From Bacteroidota bacterium (GTDB taxonomy: Bacteria; Bacteroidota; Bacteroidia; Flavobacteriales; Weeksellaceae): a stretch of DNA of 64,000 nucleotides. The DNA is taken from the NCBI GenBank assembly GCA_018902795.1, contig JAHIQD010000020.1, positions 186,001 through 250,000 on the forward strand, in the 5' to 3' direction. Of this stretch, positions 17,816-25,878 are shown piece by piece (the first letter of the stretch is position 1; each line of letters begins with the position of its first letter). Below the pieces are notes generated by a model. The model ran no database searches. It worked only from the letters and a program-made list of their open reading frames with translations, and was not told the DNA's origin. The position numbers and the translations under genes are program-made.

Positions 17816-17997
17816 ATCTGTGTTTTCAGGCCGTTAGTTTTTCAAATTTATAAAAAAAGTAACAGAGAAATACCATCTGAATAATTTTTGTTATCTTTAC
17901 ATCTGACTGATTACCAGCAGATCATGTTTTTGACCGAAGCGATTACATGATCATTTTCTTTCTATTAAATTCGTCCTATCCCTTTCCCGATCACATT

Positions 17998-18231
17998 TTA
18001 CCGAGGTTGAGCCGTAGTTGATCCGTAGTTGCGCCGTAGTCTGTTCGACCACTGTTCGATGTCTGTTCTAACTTTCTCCCACCTTTGCTGTACCCAAGTT
18101 CGGAAAACAGTCCTTTTTTCCGGACAAAACCCAAACCAATCCCGAACCGTGATGGGAGGATGCCGCTTATAACGCTCCTTCATTTTTATATTTCTTTTGA
18201 AACGGATAATGGCACGGGGTGTCTCAGTCAC
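17998..18231 (-). CDS. Doubtful small ORF
   Basis: 77 codons starting MTETPRAIIRFKRN. The C-terminal quarter is only the translation of an 11-bp repeat array (18008-18073), and the rest is Arg/Trp-rich with no family resemblance. It could be a real small protein, but the repeat makes a non-coding control region more likely. Confidence 0.2.
   Translation of the reverse strand: MTETPRAIIRFKRNIKMKERYKRHPPITVRDWFGFCPEKRTVFRTWVQQRWEKVRTDIEQWSNRLRRNYGSTTAQPR
18008..18073. repeat. 11-bp periodic direct-repeat array
   Basis: Six units in phase at 11 bp: CCGTAGTT at 18012, CCGTAGTT at 18023, CCGTAGTC at 18034, then TGTTCGAC at 18042, TGTTCGAT at 18053 and TGTTCTAA at 18064. One helical turn per unit is the layout of OmpR/PhoB-type binding sites. 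The array lies about 195 bp upstream of the DUF6266-like gene (minus strand). Confidence 0.6.
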
Positions 18232-18253
18232 AGGATGAATTCAACACACAAAA

Positions 18254-18279
18254 AAGCCGGAAGAAAGATCTTCCGGCTT
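18254..18279 (-). terminator. Terminator after the endonuclease gene
   Basis: AAGCCGGAAG pairs with CTTCCGGCTT, loop six bases; the minus strand ends in TTTTT. Confidence 0.85.
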
Positions 18280-18308
18280 GATAAGTCCGTCTGGCTTAGC
18301 TGCTGAGA

Positions 18309-20054
18309 TTAATCAACAATAATTTTAGCAGACTGGGCTTTTGTGGTGATAAAATAAACTCCTTTCGGCAGTTTAGTCATATTCACTTTTTCGTTGTTGT
18401 TTACGTTGCTGATGGTTTGTAATAACTGACCGTTTACGCTGTAAATTTTTACGGTTTCATTTTTATCGATTCCGCTGATGAAGAATTCCTGACTTTTTAC
18501 CGGGTTAGGATAAACAGTGATTTTTCTGTTAGCAACAGCTACATCATCCGCAGCAAGTTTTTCATAACAAGTCCATGAAAGGTTGTCGAAAGATACCCGG
18601 TTGCTGGTGGTTTCATCAATCAGTTCAATCACTACATCCCCTTCTACATTGATGTTTTCGATGGTTTGGGTCTTCGCAGTTTTAGAGTAAGGAATCAAAC
18701 CTTTCACCACTCCGTTTATTTTTAAGGTATAATTACCGTCTGTATCGCCGAAAGGAAGGTAAGTTTTAACGGTTAAAGAACCGATACCTCCTGAAATAAC
18801 AGATGATTTTAAATACCCTTTACGTACGCAAATCGATCTGCTTCCGTCAATATAAATCTGGCTGTCGGTTCTGGCGTTGGTTGCTGTCCATACAATGGCA
18901 TTGTTTGACCATGTTCTGTCGGCGTATGAAGAGGCAGGTGAAGGCAGGTTTTCGAAATCTTCAGTACCGCACGAAGTTCCGGTTCCCGGGGCAGTACCCT
19001 CCTTTGTAGTTCCTTCCACAGAGGCACTGTTGCCTGATCTGTTACCTGCTGCATCTTTCGCAACAATATAGAATGAATAAGTGGTTGACGGATTTAATCC
19101 GGAAACCGTTGCAGCATTCGTATATACTGTTGTTTTCAGAACATTGTCAACGTAAACGTCATATCCGTTTACGGCGAAATTATCTGTTGATGCCGTCCAT
19201 GTCAGAGAAACACTTGCTGAAGTAGTTCCCGAAACCGCAAGATTAACCGGTACTGTAGGTGCTTCTGTATCGGTTGAAGTACCGCCGCTGAAAGTATCAG
19301 GCCAGTTATTCTGTGCTGCCGGTCCGTTCCAGATTACCGTTGCCAAATATGGATTGTCGATAAAAGGGTTTCTGTTTTTCTGGGTCAACGCCACCACATT
19401 ATTTCTCTGGATTTCAAATGCAGATACCGGATCTTCGACATTCCATTTTAAAAGAATATCCGGGAAGTCCGGTGAATAGGTATTTGGATTCATGGTAATG
19501 TTCAGAGGCAGACATCTGGTGTTGTATCTTACGTACATGTACATCAGGATTCTAGCAACATCCCCTTTCCATTCGTCGCCAGGGTACCAACCGCCACGGC
19601 TGGTTTTATAAGCCGCTGCACCTGCTCCGTCATCAAATGACAAGCTCCCTCTGGTGCTGTTCAGGGTATTGTCAGCAGGACGCAAATGGTGACCGTCTGC
19701 TCCAGGACCGGATGTTCCCAGGTTTGGGGTACCTTTTGATTTGGCGTACACGTGTTCACGGTTCCAGGTACCACCTACCGGGCGGCTTCTCTGATGAGTT
19801 CCGGAACTTTGGGATCCGTAAATCAACAGTAAATTACCCGGAGTGTCCGGATCAGCGTCACTTGTTTTCATCAGCGTCTGCAACTCACTGTAAGAAATGG
19901 TTTTGGTGTGGGTGTTGGTAATTAAAGTTGCCAACTGGCTTTTCAGGTCGTTACCGGTTTTGGTAAAATCAACACCTGAGTAATAAGACGGCGCGGTTTG
20001 CGCGTAAAGTAAGAATGAAAAAATACTTACTAAAAAAGATAATTTTAGTTTCAT
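18309..20054 (-). CDS. Secreted endonuclease I family nuclease with FN3 and T9SS sorting domain
   Basis: 581 residues. Signal peptide to about residue 19 (LLYAQ). Residues about 20-255 are an endonuclease I/NucM-type beta-beta-alpha metal nuclease: WNREHVYAKS with the catalytic His, and GADGHHLRPADNTLNSTRG. Residues about 268-352 form a fibronectin III domain (PVNLAVSGTTSASVSLTW ... YDVYVD ... YSFYIVAKDAAGN). A beta-rich domain follows, and residues about 510-581 are a T9SS type A sorting domain (ITVYPNPVKS ... LPKGVYFI). It should be exported through the outer membrane by T9SS and degrade extracellular DNA or RNA. Twelve bases separate it from the upstream MnmA-C-like gene, so the two may share a transcript. 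Confidence 0.93.
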   Translation of the reverse strand: MKLKLSFLVSIFSFLLYAQTAPSYYSGVDFTKTGNDLKSQLATLITNTHTKTISYSELQTLMKTSDADPDTPGNLLLIYGSQSSGTHQRSRPVGGTWNREHVYAKSKGTPNLGTSGPGADGHHLRPADNTLNSTRGSLSFDDGAGAAAYKTSRGGWYPGDEWKGDVARILMYMYVRYNTRCLPLNITMNPNTYSPDFPDILLKWNVEDPVSAFEIQRNNVVALTQKNRNPFIDNPYLATVIWNGPAAQNNWPDTFSGGTSTDTEAPTVPVNLAVSGTTSASVSLTWTASTDNFAVNGYDVYVDNVLKTTVYTNAATVSGLNPSTTYSFYIVAKDAAGNRSGNSASVEGTTKEGTAPGTGTSCGTEDFENLPSPASSYADRTWSNNAIVWTATNARTDSQIYIDGSRSICVRKGYLKSSVISGGIGSLTVKTYLPFGDTDGNYTLKINGVVKGLIPYSKTAKTQTIENINVEGDVVIELIDETTSNRVSFDNLSWTCYEKLAADDVAVANRKITVYPNPVKSQEFFISGIDKNETVKIYSVNGQLLQTISNVNNNEKVNMTKLPKGVYFITTKAQSAKIIVD

Positions 20055-20066
20055 GTTAATATATAT

Positions 20067-20609
20067 TTATTTTTTTTCTGCGATGATGTTATGATGATGA
20101 GTAATGGTAAACGGATGATCCTGAACAGCAATGGAAACCGGCTGTTCAAATTCCAGAAAGACCTCAGTTCCGAAAACATAGAGCACAGCAGCTGCAACGT
20201 TATCCATCACTGAAGATGAAACTTCCACTGCGATACCCTGCACGGAATCTTCAGTATGTTGAAGATCTCCATGCCAGTGAAGAGCATTTTCAGCAAAGGC
20301 CAGAACAGAAGTCCAGAGGCCGGGGTGCATTTCGCCCTCCCCGACAAAGAGACGGTTTTCAGCACGGTCGATTCCAATCACGTACAGCGGTGCCTTTTTT
20401 CCTCCTACATTAATGCCTTTCCTCTGACCGAGGATGAAATTCTCAGTCCCTGAATGTTCGCCAACAAGGAAACCGTCAAACAGAGAATACGCTCTGCTGG
20501 CATAGCGGCAAAGCATTTCTTTCTTTGAACTGAATTCGGGCTGCGGCATTCTGTAAAGAGGAGACGTGGCAGGAATTTCGACGATCTGTCCTTTATTGAT
20601 TATTACCAT
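20067..20609 (-). CDS. Stand-alone MnmA C-terminal (aminomethyltransferase beta-barrel) domain protein
   Basis: 180 residues. The segment GEHSGTENFILGQRKGINVGG, PLYVIGIDRAENRLFVGEGE and HPGLW ... ALHW reproduces the central and C-terminal part of tRNA 2-thiouridylase MnmA (compare VGEHQG ... TLGQRKGL ... PWYVVDKD in E. coli). The N-terminal PP-loop ATPase, both catalytic Cys and the tRNA-binding part before it are absent, and I see no remnant of them upstream. So it cannot be a thiouridylase; it may bind RNA or be a domain-only paralogue. Its own upstream region has a hairpin at 20642-20670. Confidence 0.82.
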   Translation of the reverse strand: MVIINKGQIVEIPATSPLYRMPQPEFSSKKEMLCRYASRAYSLFDGFLVGEHSGTENFILGQRKGINVGGKKAPLYVIGIDRAENRLFVGEGEMHPGLWTSVLAFAENALHWHGDLQHTEDSVQGIAVEVSSSVMDNVAAAVLYVFGTEVFLEFEQPVSIAVQDHPFTITHHHNIIAEKK

Positions 20610-21026
20610 TAATGATAAGACACTGAGTCTAAGTTTTTTTAAAGCTTTTCCCTCTTGAATAAGGGGAAGCTAAAGTAGTTATTTTATTTGAAACAGCAGA
20701 TGAGCATTATCAGTTTTCAAATAATTGTATCTGGAACGGGTCAAACAACAATTTTAAGATCAGAATCAAACCAATAACTTATTGAATTACAGAATAATAT
20801 ACAAACACAACATCCACCTCATCTTCACAGAAAAGGAGCCTCTTAAAGGTGAAAAAGAAGAGAACAATTGAAATCAGAACTCCCAAATAGAGAAGCTGAA
20901 ACCCAGTTTGGGCAGTTCAACATGATTTTACAAGCGGCAAGATTATATAATATCCTCTCAAGAAGGTGAAAAACATTACAGATCATGTAAGTGACTGTAC
21001 ATTTGTCACAAAAAAGCTAAGATGTT
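20610..21026. other. Intergenic stretch without a gene
   Basis: AT-rich, no ORF of note. Contains a hairpin AGCTTTTCCCTC / GGGGAAGCT at 20642-20670 upstream of the MnmA-C gene, which could be part of its leader. Confidence 0.45.
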
Positions 21027-21056
21027 TGCACATTCCACAAATTGTGTATCTTTACA
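21027..21056 (+). promoter_or_regulatory. Promoter of the VOC gene
   Basis: TTTG (21027-21030) and TATCTTTA (21049-21056) with an 18-bp spacer fit the Bacteroidota -33/-7 pattern with one mismatch. The start would be near 21063, leaving a leader of about 130 bases. Confidence 0.5.
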
Positions 21057-21062
21057 TTAAGC

Positions 21063-21193
21063 TGTTCTTTAACAGCCTACCGGAGTTCAGACACTGTCGC
21101 TAAAACAGTAGAGACCGGCTGAAAACAACTCATAAAGTACGGTATAACCTTTTTAAAAAGGACGTCCGGATCACCCCAAATAAAACAGAAAAG
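21063..21193 (+). promoter_or_regulatory. Long, structured 5' leader of the VOC gene
   Basis: Within the 130-base leader: CTGTT ctttAACAG; an AGCC...GGCT stem enclosing ACTGT/ACAGT; and CCTTTTT/AAAAAGG. Most genes here have leaders of 10-50 bases, so this is unusual. No riboswitch class recognised. Confidence 0.35.
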
Positions 21194-21604
21194 ATGACTA
21201 AACAGATTTTTATCAATTTACCGGTAAAAGACCTTCAGAAATCGGTGGATTTTTACACGGCCTTAGGATTTACCAATAATCCGCAGTTTTCTGATGATAC
21301 CGGAAAATGCATGGTATGGAGCGAAAACATATTTGTAATGCTATTAACCCACGAAAAATTCTCCGGCTTTGCTTCCAAGCCTGTCGCTGACAGCAGATCG
21401 CAGCTCTCTGCGCTTTTTTCTTTAGCAGTGGAATCCCCTGACGAAATGAACAGAATCATGAGCAGCGGACTGAATGCAGGCGGAACAGAGCCCGTAGAAA
21501 TGAGAGATCACGGCTTTATGAAGGAGCGTACGATTGAGGATTTTGACGGACATACGTGGGAGATTTTCTTTATGGATATGTCAAAATTCCCTTCTGAAAA
21601 GTAA
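21194..21604 (+). CDS. VOC superfamily protein (glyoxalase/bleomycin-resistance fold)
   Basis: 136 residues, one VOC unit: FINLPVKDLQKSVDFYTALGF at the start, KCMVWSENIFVMLL, then GTEPVEMRDHGFMKERTIEDFDGHTWEIFFMD at the end, the typical end strand. Members of this YybH/PhnB-like branch dimerise and bind metal or small molecules; substrate unknown. Confidence 0.9.
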   Translation: MTKQIFINLPVKDLQKSVDFYTALGFTNNPQFSDDTGKCMVWSENIFVMLLTHEKFSGFASKPVADSRSQLSALFSLAVESPDEMNRIMSSGLNAGGTEPVEMRDHGFMKERTIEDFDGHTWEIFFMDMSKFPSEK

Positions 21605-21694
21605 CTGCGATAACATACCCGGAACCGGCTTCGTGTTTTATATGCTGCGCAACCGTGTGTTCCAATAATAATTCTGCTGAACTGCCAGTTCCGG

Positions 21695-22903
21695 TTATTC
21701 AGTCTTTTGTAATAGCTCAGGTTCCCCGAGCAACTGATCGATAATACCGCAAAACATCCCGATACCCGTTCCTGTGATTTCATCGGGGAAATCGTAATCA
21801 TGATGGTGCAGTGCGGGAGAATTCAGCCCAGCGCCCAGTCCAAACATGGCTGACGGATACTGTGCAGAATACCAACCGAAATCTTCTCCAAACTTAAAAG
21901 GTAATGGCCTTTCCTTGACCGTAAACCCATTGCCTGCAGCAGCTTTCCTGATCAGTTCATTGCATTTCGGGTCATTTACTGAAGCAGGGAAATAATCAAA
22001 CCAACTGATGTCATGCTGCAGCGCATGTTCATTGCTGACAGTGGTGACGATATGGGATAATTTGGTTTTAAGTTCTTCCATCTTCTCATCGTTCCAGGTC
22101 CTGAGGGTATAATGCAGCTCGCCGCTGCCGGCAGAAATGCCATACGCTTTTTCCCCCATGGTCATATAGACTGGGGTAAGAAGTGCGAAACCGTCCTGAG
22201 TTTCATCAGTAATATTAAGGTCAGCGAGAGCGTCAATCATTTTTGCCATTGCTATGGCAGGATTTACCCCGTTTTCAGGTTCGGAAGCGTGGCACTGTTT
22301 GCCCTGCAGTGAAATACAGACGCTCTGTACCGAGGCAGAAAAGAAGTGATCAACAACAATTACCGCATTGGTCTCTTCGCCGGGAAGATTGTGCAGGGCA
22401 AAGAAGTAATCGGGCTTCAGGTTTTTCAGGACTCCGCTTTCCAGCACTGCATGGGCCCCTTCTCCGTTTTCTTCGGCAGGCTGAAACAGCAAGACGACCT
22501 TTCCTTTTTTAAAGTTTTTCTCTTTTAACCGGATTGCCAGACCAGCCAAAACAGCCATATGCCCGTCATGCCCGCATTTATGCGATACCCCGGCGTTCAC
22601 GGAACGGTGCTCAAACTGATTGATTTCTGCGATCGGCAGTGCGTCCAGTTCACACCGGATCACCACCACAGGACCGTCATCCGAAAAGTGGTATACCGCT
22701 GCCAGTCCGTTACCTCCAATGTCTGTGATCATTTCCGTATCATGGTGGGTTGCGATAAACTCCAGTATGCGCCGCGCTGTATCCATCTCCTGTCCTGAAA
22801 GTTCGGGATGGCGATGCAGCGTTTTCCTAAGAGTAATGATCTCTGTAAGCATATCATTCTTTTCCTCAAATATTTCGTGCGTTTCCTGGGGCATCATAGT
22901 CAT
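21695..22903 (-). CDS. M20 family amidohydrolase (N-acyl-amino acid hydrolase type)
   Basis: 402 residues. Motifs: LRKTLHRHPELSGQEMDTA, HKCGHDGHMAVLAGLA (metal-binding Cys/His pattern), LLFQPAEENGEGAHAVLESG, FALHNLPGEE, and a C-terminal LHHHDYDFPDE. This is the hippurate/indole-acetyl-amino-acid hydrolase group, dinuclear-metal enzymes that remove an acyl group from amino acids, or open N-acyl linkages. No signal peptide. Monocistronic. Confidence 0.93.
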   Translation of the reverse strand: MTMMPQETHEIFEEKNDMLTEIITLRKTLHRHPELSGQEMDTARRILEFIATHHDTEMITDIGGNGLAAVYHFSDDGPVVVIRCELDALPIAEINQFEHRSVNAGVSHKCGHDGHMAVLAGLAIRLKEKNFKKGKVVLLFQPAEENGEGAHAVLESGVLKNLKPDYFFALHNLPGEETNAVIVVDHFFSASVQSVCISLQGKQCHASEPENGVNPAIAMAKMIDALADLNITDETQDGFALLTPVYMTMGEKAYGISAGSGELHYTLRTWNDEKMEELKTKLSHIVTTVSNEHALQHDISWFDYFPASVNDPKCNELIRKAAAGNGFTVKERPLPFKFGEDFGWYSAQYPSAMFGLGAGLNSPALHHHDYDFPDEITGTGIGMFCGIIDQLLGEPELLQKTE

Positions 22904-23288
22904 TAGGTTATAAAGATAGGTTGATACGCAAATTTAACTTTTATTCTTCAATGAAACATTCTTTTCATTTAAGTCCTGCCCATATTAGTTTTCAACCATT
23001 TCCACCTTCAGCACTAACATATTCACCGCAAAAGCAACAAAAGCATTACACATTTTAAGCATTCCAAAAGAACAAAAAGGTGAACACTATTGATGAATCA
23101 CTGGCTAAAGTTTTCTGTTATTAAAGGATTTTAAAGGACAAAAAAGGGTACGACACCATGCATGTCAGCTTCCGGCAGTGATAAAAAGTATCAGATTTCC
23201 CAGGGTCACATAGCACCAGGCTTTGAGTGATGCAACTGCTATTCAATTTTAAACCACTGAATATCAACCGCCTTTTTTTGTTAAATCA

Positions 23289-23349
23289 TTTGTCCCTTAT
23301 TTGTCCCCCCATTGCTTTTCAGTTTGCAGACCGGTTCACTGTACCTTGC
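23289..23349 (+). promoter_or_regulatory. TTTGTCCC direct-repeat promoter, copy 1
   Basis: TTTGTCCC at 23289-23296 and 23300-23307 (11 bp apart); TACCTTGC at 23342-23349 lies 42 bp from the start of the second repeat. The same two repeats with the same 11 and 42 bp spacings occur at 29557. Both drive T9SS-secreted adhesins. The rest of 22904-23390 holds no gene. Confidence 0.6.
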
Positions 23350-23367
23350 ACTGTAATTAATAAAACA

Positions 23368-23394
23368 ATGAAAACATTATTATCTTTTTTATGA
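23368..23394 (+). other. Possible leader peptide overlapping the adhesin start
   Basis: ATG-Lys-Thr-Leu-Leu-Ser-Phe-Leu-stop; its TGA overlaps the ATG of the adhesin gene (ATGA). It may couple translation, or may mark an older start of the signal peptide that has since shifted frame. Confidence 0.3.
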
Positions 23395-25061
23395 AAACAA
23401 AATTATTAGCTCCTGTATTTCTTGGAGTGTTCGGGATGTTCTTTAATCATGTTAACGCTCAGGAATTCCAGCCTTTACTTATCCAAAGCGGATTTAATGC
23501 TGATGTTATTGCCAACGGAACAGGTCCTGCGGCTTCATCCACCACCAATGATGTGGACGGGGTGTCGTTCGCGTTAATTTCAAGAGATTATCAGTTAACC
23601 TCTACCAGCCCCGCTCTTACGCATGGCCTTCCGGTGAGCGGAAACTTTAGTTCTGAGGTGGCAAATCCTCAGGGTTTAAGTTATCAGTTGGCCTCATACA
23701 GCGCGAACAATTCTTTGAGACTGCAAAACAACAGCCAAAGCGGCACGCTTACCTTAACTGCTCCCACCCCAGCGGTAAGTTTATATATGCTGGCAGCCAG
23801 CGGAAGCGGAGCCAGCACCGTGAATATCAGCATTCATTTTTCCGACAACAGCATACAAAACATCGACGGAATAGGCCTGTCCGACTGGTACGGCGGAAGT
23901 AATGCTGCGATACAGGGGGTCGGAAGAATCAATATCGATAATGACGGGATCGAATCCGGAAGCAATCCCCGTTTATATCAAATCCCTCTGGCGATGGATG
24001 CGGCAAACCAGTCAAAACCTATCCAAAGTATTACCGTAACTAAAGTAAACGGAGGAATAGCCAATATTTTTGCGTTCTCCGCAAACCTTTATAATGCCTG
24101 TGCTGCCCCTACCAACATCAGCCATACTTCATCGGCGGACAATGCAGTTTTAACCTGGTCGGCGCCTGCAAGTGCCCCTTCTGCCGGTTACGATTATTAT
24201 TACAGCACTTCTTCTTCAGCTCCATTGGCAACAACAGCTCCTACCGGCAGTGTACCGGCGGGTGTAACCTCCGTTTCTCTTAACGGCCTGGCCGCTGGAA
24301 CCACTTATTATTTCTGGGTAAGATCGAACTGCGGTCCTACAAAAGGCTTCTGGCAAATGAAGCAGTTCACTGCCGGACAACTCACCTTTACCTACACCGC
24401 TGGAGATATCAATACCATGTACACCAACGTTAGCCCGGCTGGTACTACTTCCAGCAGCTGTCCAGGCATTCTTACCATCAGTGTTCCTGAAGGATATAAA
24501 ATTAAATCCACCTCAGTGTCTTACAGCATGTCAGCTATTAACGGTGGATACATGGCGGAGCAAGTTAGCCTGTTAGCCTGTCAGAACAATGGGGAGACCG
24601 AAACTTCGGTATCAGCAGGGTCCGGTTTTTCAGGAGGAACTTATACCTACAGCAGAACAGGTCTGTCTCTTGCCAACGGTCTTACCGGAGACGTAACTTT
24701 TCAACTCAGAGCATGGAGGCTGTGGGGAGAATCCGGTTGTGATACCACCTATAATAAAGTAGATAACAATACTTTTAAAATTTCCGTAACACTGGAACCT
24801 GCAGATGTTTTAGCTACCGGTAATTCCCTTAAAGAAAACAACCTGAAGATCTATCCGAATCCGTTTACCAACATCCTTTATATTTCCAATATTGATCAGG
24901 TTAAGGAAATATTGATTTCCGATGCTGCAGGAAGGCTGGTGAAGAGACTTCAAAAAACCGGTTCTGCACTGGAACTTTCAGATCTGAAACAGGGCCCCTA
25001 CCTCATTTCTTTAAAAATGAATGACGGAACCGTACAAAGTTTCAAAACCATTAAAAAGTAA
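23391..25061 (+). CDS. Secreted adhesin-like protein with FN3 and T9SS sorting domain
   Basis: 556 residues. Signal peptide MKTKLLAPVFLGVFGMFFNH to VNAQ. The first 230 residues are Ser/Gly/Asn-rich beta structure. Residues about 238-330 form an FN3-like domain (CAAPTNISHTSSADNAVLTW ... YYFWVRSNCG). A further beta domain with paired Cys follows. Residues about 485-556 are a T9SS type A sorting domain (NLKIYPNPFTNILYISN ... LKQGPYLIS). It should be attached to or released at the cell surface by T9SS. No enzyme motif seen. Promoter of the TTTGTCCC type. Confidence 0.9.
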   Translation: MKTKLLAPVFLGVFGMFFNHVNAQEFQPLLIQSGFNADVIANGTGPAASSTTNDVDGVSFALISRDYQLTSTSPALTHGLPVSGNFSSEVANPQGLSYQLASYSANNSLRLQNNSQSGTLTLTAPTPAVSLYMLAASGSGASTVNISIHFSDNSIQNIDGIGLSDWYGGSNAAIQGVGRINIDNDGIESGSNPRLYQIPLAMDAANQSKPIQSITVTKVNGGIANIFAFSANLYNACAAPTNISHTSSADNAVLTWSAPASAPSAGYDYYYSTSSSAPLATTAPTGSVPAGVTSVSLNGLAAGTTYYFWVRSNCGPTKGFWQMKQFTAGQLTFTYTAGDINTMYTNVSPAGTTSSSCPGILTISVPEGYKIKSTSVSYSMSAINGGYMAEQVSLLACQNNGETETSVSAGSGFSGGTYTYSRTGLSLANGLTGDVTFQLRAWRLWGESGCDTTYNKVDNNTFKISVTLEPADVLATGNSLKENNLKIYPNPFTNILYISNIDQVKEILISDAAGRLVKRLQKTGSALELSDLKQGPYLISLKMNDGTVQSFKTIKK

Positions 25062-25080
25062 TACCCAACTTTATTCCCAT

Positions 25081-25110
25081 AAAAAAACTCTGCCATCTGG
25101 CGGAGTTTTT
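25081..25110. terminator. Bidirectional terminator
   Basis: AAAAAACTCTGCC pairs with GGCGGAGTTTTT around a five-base loop, with A and T runs at both sides, between convergent genes. Confidence 0.85.
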
Positions 25111-25149
25111 ATGTTTTGGTACCAAACACTAAATATGTTTGCGTTCACT

Positions 25150-25527
25150 TTACTGACCGGTAAGTCCGCAGGTCCAGCGGTTATCAGGAATGGTTGGAAA
25201 TACGAGAAAAAACTTATCGGGTCTGTCAATTTTCTCAGCCTCTCCTCCATCCAGATATCCCCCTTTAAAGTGAAGGTTTCCCTTTTCATCCACCGTATAT
25301 TTGCCATTACTCGGTTTCTGAAAACCTGAATAGGTGTAAGATCCGTCTTTTTTCAGGGTAAATGATCCCTTTGGCGTGTACTGATAATAACCGCCACTGT
25401 ATTGGGAAGAAGTGCAGCCATATTTGCCCAGTTTTGGTGCATTGTTTTTGTTTTGGGATTTAACCGTTAAGGGACAGAACAGCAACAGCGCCACCGTGAG
25501 TACCGAATAAAAATAATCTTTCATCAT
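25150..25527 (-). CDS. Secreted hypothetical protein
   Basis: 125 residues. Signal peptide ending near LTVKSQ; mature part with repeated Tyr-Gly-Ser turns (YGCTSSQYSGGYYQYTPKGSFTL) and a small lysozyme-inhibitor or META-like beta layout (SFTLKKDGSYTYSG ... GKYTVDEKGNLHFKG). Two Cys may form a disulfide. No family assigned. Confidence 0.8.
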   Translation of the reverse strand: MMKDYFYSVLTVALLLFCPLTVKSQNKNNAPKLGKYGCTSSQYSGGYYQYTPKGSFTLKKDGSYTYSGFQKPSNGKYTVDEKGNLHFKGGYLDGGEAEKIDRPDKFFLVFPTIPDNRWTCGLTGQ

Positions 25528-25669
25528 ATTTTAAAATTTAATAATGCTAAACTACTGTTTTACAGGAATATCAGCAAATTTTTTCTCTGTATCAACGGAG
25601 ACGTCTCAGCTGCCTCAGCATAGGCATCGCAGGCTGGTCTGCTTCGCTAAGGCAGAATATTCAGAAGGA

Positions 25670-25706
25670 AAACCGTAACGAATATCTAAAAAATTGATTA
25701 TCTTTG
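25670..25706 (+). promoter_or_regulatory. Operator half-site and -7 box of the second small-RNA-like locus
   Basis: GGAAAACCGTAA (25667-25678) matches 10 of 12 bases of the palindrome right half at 10.0 kb; 20 bases later is TATCTTTG (25699-25706), a perfect -7 box. The left half of the palindrome is degraded here. Confidence 0.5.
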
Positions 25707-25711
25707 ACTTC

Positions 25712-25791
25712 ATGACTTTTTAGTAGTTAAAAAAGAGGAGTTTTCCTTGCAAATCATGATTTGCCCCGCCGGCCTGGCGGGGCATTTTTTG
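25712..25791 (+). ncRNA. Candidate small RNA, copy 2
   Basis: Predicted transcript starts ATGACTTTTTAGTAGTT, as copy 1 at 10047 (15 of 17 bases identical), six bases after the -7 box. It then has GCAAATCATGATTTGC, a perfect 16-base palindrome, and ends in a very stable GC terminator. The only ORF from the first ATG is Met-Thr-Phe-stop. Length about 80 nt, as for copy 1. The surrounding 25528-25878 stretch has no protein gene. Confidence 0.55.
25761..25790 (+). terminator. Terminator of small-RNA copy 2
   Basis: TGCCCCGCC pairs with GGCGGGGCA, followed by TTTTTT. No plus-strand protein gene precedes it. Confidence 0.88.
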
Positions 25792-25878
25792 TTACTTATA
25801 CAGGCTTGCCATAAAATATTCCGGTTTCTTCTAATTGTAAACCATTTTAAAGACAAAGAGGACTCTGTAGCCAAAATC

